A DNA stretch of 64,000 nucleotides, taken from NCBI RefSeq assembly GCF_000312045.1, contig NZ_HE978635.1, forward strand, positions 126,674 to 190,673. Direction: 5' to 3'. Under the pieces are notes generated by a model. That model was given only the letters and a program-made list of their open reading frames with translations. It was not told where the DNA came from and did not search any database. This stretch comes from Noviherbaspirillum massiliense JC206 (GTDB taxonomy: Bacteria; Pseudomonadota; Gammaproteobacteria; Burkholderiales; Burkholderiaceae_D). Within the stretch, counting starts at the first letter, position 1, and each line of letters opens with the position of its first letter. The position numbers and the translations under genes were made by a program. Positions 62,842 to 64,000 of the stretch are shown in pieces.

Positions 62842-62916
62842 GACGACACAAGCAAAAAGAAAAAGCCGGCCGGGCAATCATGCCGTGGCCGGACACGGGA
62901 AACTTCCGAACCGTTC

Positions 62917-63342
62917 TTAAGGTCGCGTACCCTGCGATGCCCTGAATTCCGTCAATACCTCGTGCATTTGCGCGAACTTGACTGGCTTGATGAACACCCG
63001 GTTGAACCCGGCATTCAAGGCACGCTCATGCATGGCCGGGTCTTCGTGGCCGGTGACAGCCACCAGCCAGGTGCCCGCCAGGTCCTTGTGCGCGCGGATG
63101 GCGCGGGCCACATCGAAGCCGGTTTTCTCGCCGGGCAGGCTGATGTCGCAAAAGATGATATCGGGAGCGGTTTTTTCCGCCAGCTCCAGGCCGGAACGGC
63201 CGCTCCAGGCGACTTCCGCCGTGCAGCCCATCGCCTGCACCAGATTGCGGAACAGCAAGGCCAGATCCCGATTGTCCTCGATGATCAGGATGCGCACATC
63301 GGGAGCGCGTTTTTCCTGTTGACTGCTATTGTTGTTGTTCAT
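62917..63342 (-). CDS. Single-domain response regulator
   Basis: A 141-residue receiver-only protein. Key residues are DNRD near the start (IIEDNRDLALLF), the phospho-acceptor Asp in IFCDISLPGEKTG, and the lysine of FIKPVKF. It closely resembles the C-terminal receiver of the AhpD-like kinase at 3586-5385 (EDNRDLAKLF, CDLALPGEKNG, AKPIKF). It is the first gene of the five-gene signalling operon and probably serves as a phosphate shuttle. Confidence 0.9.
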   Translation of the reverse strand: MNNNNSSQQEKRAPDVRILIIEDNRDLALLFRNLVQAMGCTAEVAWSGRSGLELAEKTAPDIIFCDISLPGEKTGFDVARAIRAHKDLAGTWLVAVTGHEDPAMHERALNAGFNRVFIKPVKFAQMHEVLTEFRASQGTRP

Positions 63343-63686
63343 GATCCCTGGCGGTTGTTAGTTCAACGGCTGCTGACAATGGCGAAGCGTGCTGGACAAC
63401 CCTGCCGGGACAGGTACGCTGCAAAGTTTTTTAAATTGCTGAGCAAGAAAAACATTAGTGTACCTTTTCGCGCTACCGGTTGCCCATTTTTACTATAAAA
63501 GGCTTCCGGGATCCGATCATGAGCAGGCGCAAGACTTGCCCGCTGAATGAGCATCCCCTGTCCTTGGAGCAGGCTCGGCGGAGATAGATGCGCCCCCGTC
63601 CCATTGCGCTACAATGCATTGCAGGCCTTCCGGCGGCTATTTGTTCCCTCAAGCAAGAATCGAATTGCCCAACTCAGGCATGCCCC
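63343..63686. other. Divergent intergenic region upstream of receiver and PAS genes
   Basis: About 344 bp between the receiver gene (minus) and the PAS gene (plus), AT-rich around 63424-63510. It presumably contains both promoters. No defensible -35/-10 pair was found. Short frames here lack features. Confidence 0.4.
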
Positions 63687-64000
63687 ATGAACTCTTCCAT
63701 TGATTTCAAGGCGATTTTCACGGCGTCTCCCAACGGATGCGTGCTGCTGACGCCCGACCTGACGGTACTTGAAGTCAACGAGTCCGGTTTGCGTGTCCTG
63801 GGCAAGTCGCGTGACGCGGTGTTGCAGCGCAATGTCAGGGACTTGTTGGTTGACATACTGCCGGATGCGGCCAATGGCCTGGCGATCGAGCTGAGCGCTT
63901 CCTATGCCCGGGTGCTGTCGAATAATCATCCGGAGGTGGCATGGCTGCCGCAGGCCGGCTCCCCCGGGCGGTACTGGAAATTGACGCATACGCCGATTTT
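63687..64000 (+). CDS. PAS-domain protein, 3' partial
   Basis: The frame is open from ATG 63687 to the window end (104 codons, no stop) and reads as the start of a PAS domain: FKAIFTASPNGCVLLTPDLT, then VLEVNESGLRVLGKSRDAVL. The Asn in EVNESG matches the usual PAS pattern (VNxA). It is divergent from the signalling operon and is probably the sensor part of a further kinase. The rest lies outside the window. Confidence 0.8.
   Translation, partial: MNSSIDFKAIFTASPNGCVLLTPDLTVLEVNESGLRVLGKSRDAVLQRNVRDLLVDILPDAANGLAIELSASYARVLSNNHPEVAWLPQAGSPGRYWKLTHTPI

Overview
The window looks like a high-GC betaproteobacterial chromosome, most likely Burkholderiales and probably near Oxalobacteraceae. This is inferred from the DUF2844/DUF3443 pair, a DUF4148 protein, Bug/TTT substrate-binding proteins, tightly packed ATGA-overlapping operons, and several very large hybrid histidine kinases. 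I see no rRNA, tRNA, insertion sequence, prophage or CRISPR array. Genes fill almost the whole window.

Layout. Bases 1-5400: the 3' part of a giant HAMP-repeat/GAF hybrid kinase, then an AhpD-like-domain kinase with a degenerate ATP-binding domain. 5400-8400: an exported DUF3443 (pepsin-like motifs)/DUF2844 pair, divergent from a beta-lactamase-fold serine hydrolase. 8500-12640: a diffusible signal factor (DSF) locus, rpfC and rpfF, with a heme-oxygenase-like diiron enzyme between them. 12700-23900: DUF4197, another hybrid kinase, an HpnE-like flavoenzyme, YjbQ, a flavin reductase, YihY, an outer-membrane protein, a split chromate transporter, a CBS protein and a CynX-like MFS carrier. 23900-33850: a complete malonate catabolic locus (GntR regulator, TRAP transporter, mdcACDEGBH). 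33980-37700: LysR, AtuA-like protein, a small partner and a Bug protein. 37800-42030: a CLC channel between a dehydrogenase 3' remnant and an intact tartrate/D-malate dehydrogenase with its divergent LysR. 42150-45090: UspA, DUF1275, a CPBP protease, a Cas2-like SinR protein and a small membrane protein. 45190-49700: a Liv-type ABC operon on the minus strand. 50180-51830: DUF4148, a GST and a small orphan. 52040-57130: tctDE-tctCBA. 57160-63350: a five-gene minus-strand signalling operon (receiver, hybrid kinase, CheR, CheB, REC-kinase). 63687-end: the start of a PAS protein.

How the genes work together. Most transport and catabolic sets carry their own regulator and look like self-contained carboxylate-use modules: malonate (GntR/TRAP/Mdc), an unknown substrate (LysR/AtuA/Bug), tartrate or D-malate (LysR/dehydrogenase) and tricarboxylates (TctDE/TctCBA). 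The rest is mainly signalling: two paralogous three-receiver hybrid kinases near the two ends, a pair of paralogous receiver domains, and the DSF sensor/synthase pair.

The best candidate for something undescribed is the rpfC-HDO-rpfF arrangement. The middle protein has the E-x2-H and H-x3-D-x2-H signature of heme-oxygenase-like diiron oxidases. That family includes UndA, which acts on medium-chain free fatty acids, the class of molecule RpfF releases. Second-tier candidates are the AhpD-like kinase with lost ATP-binding motifs, the pepsin-like DUF3443 protein, and the CheR/CheB/kinase operon.
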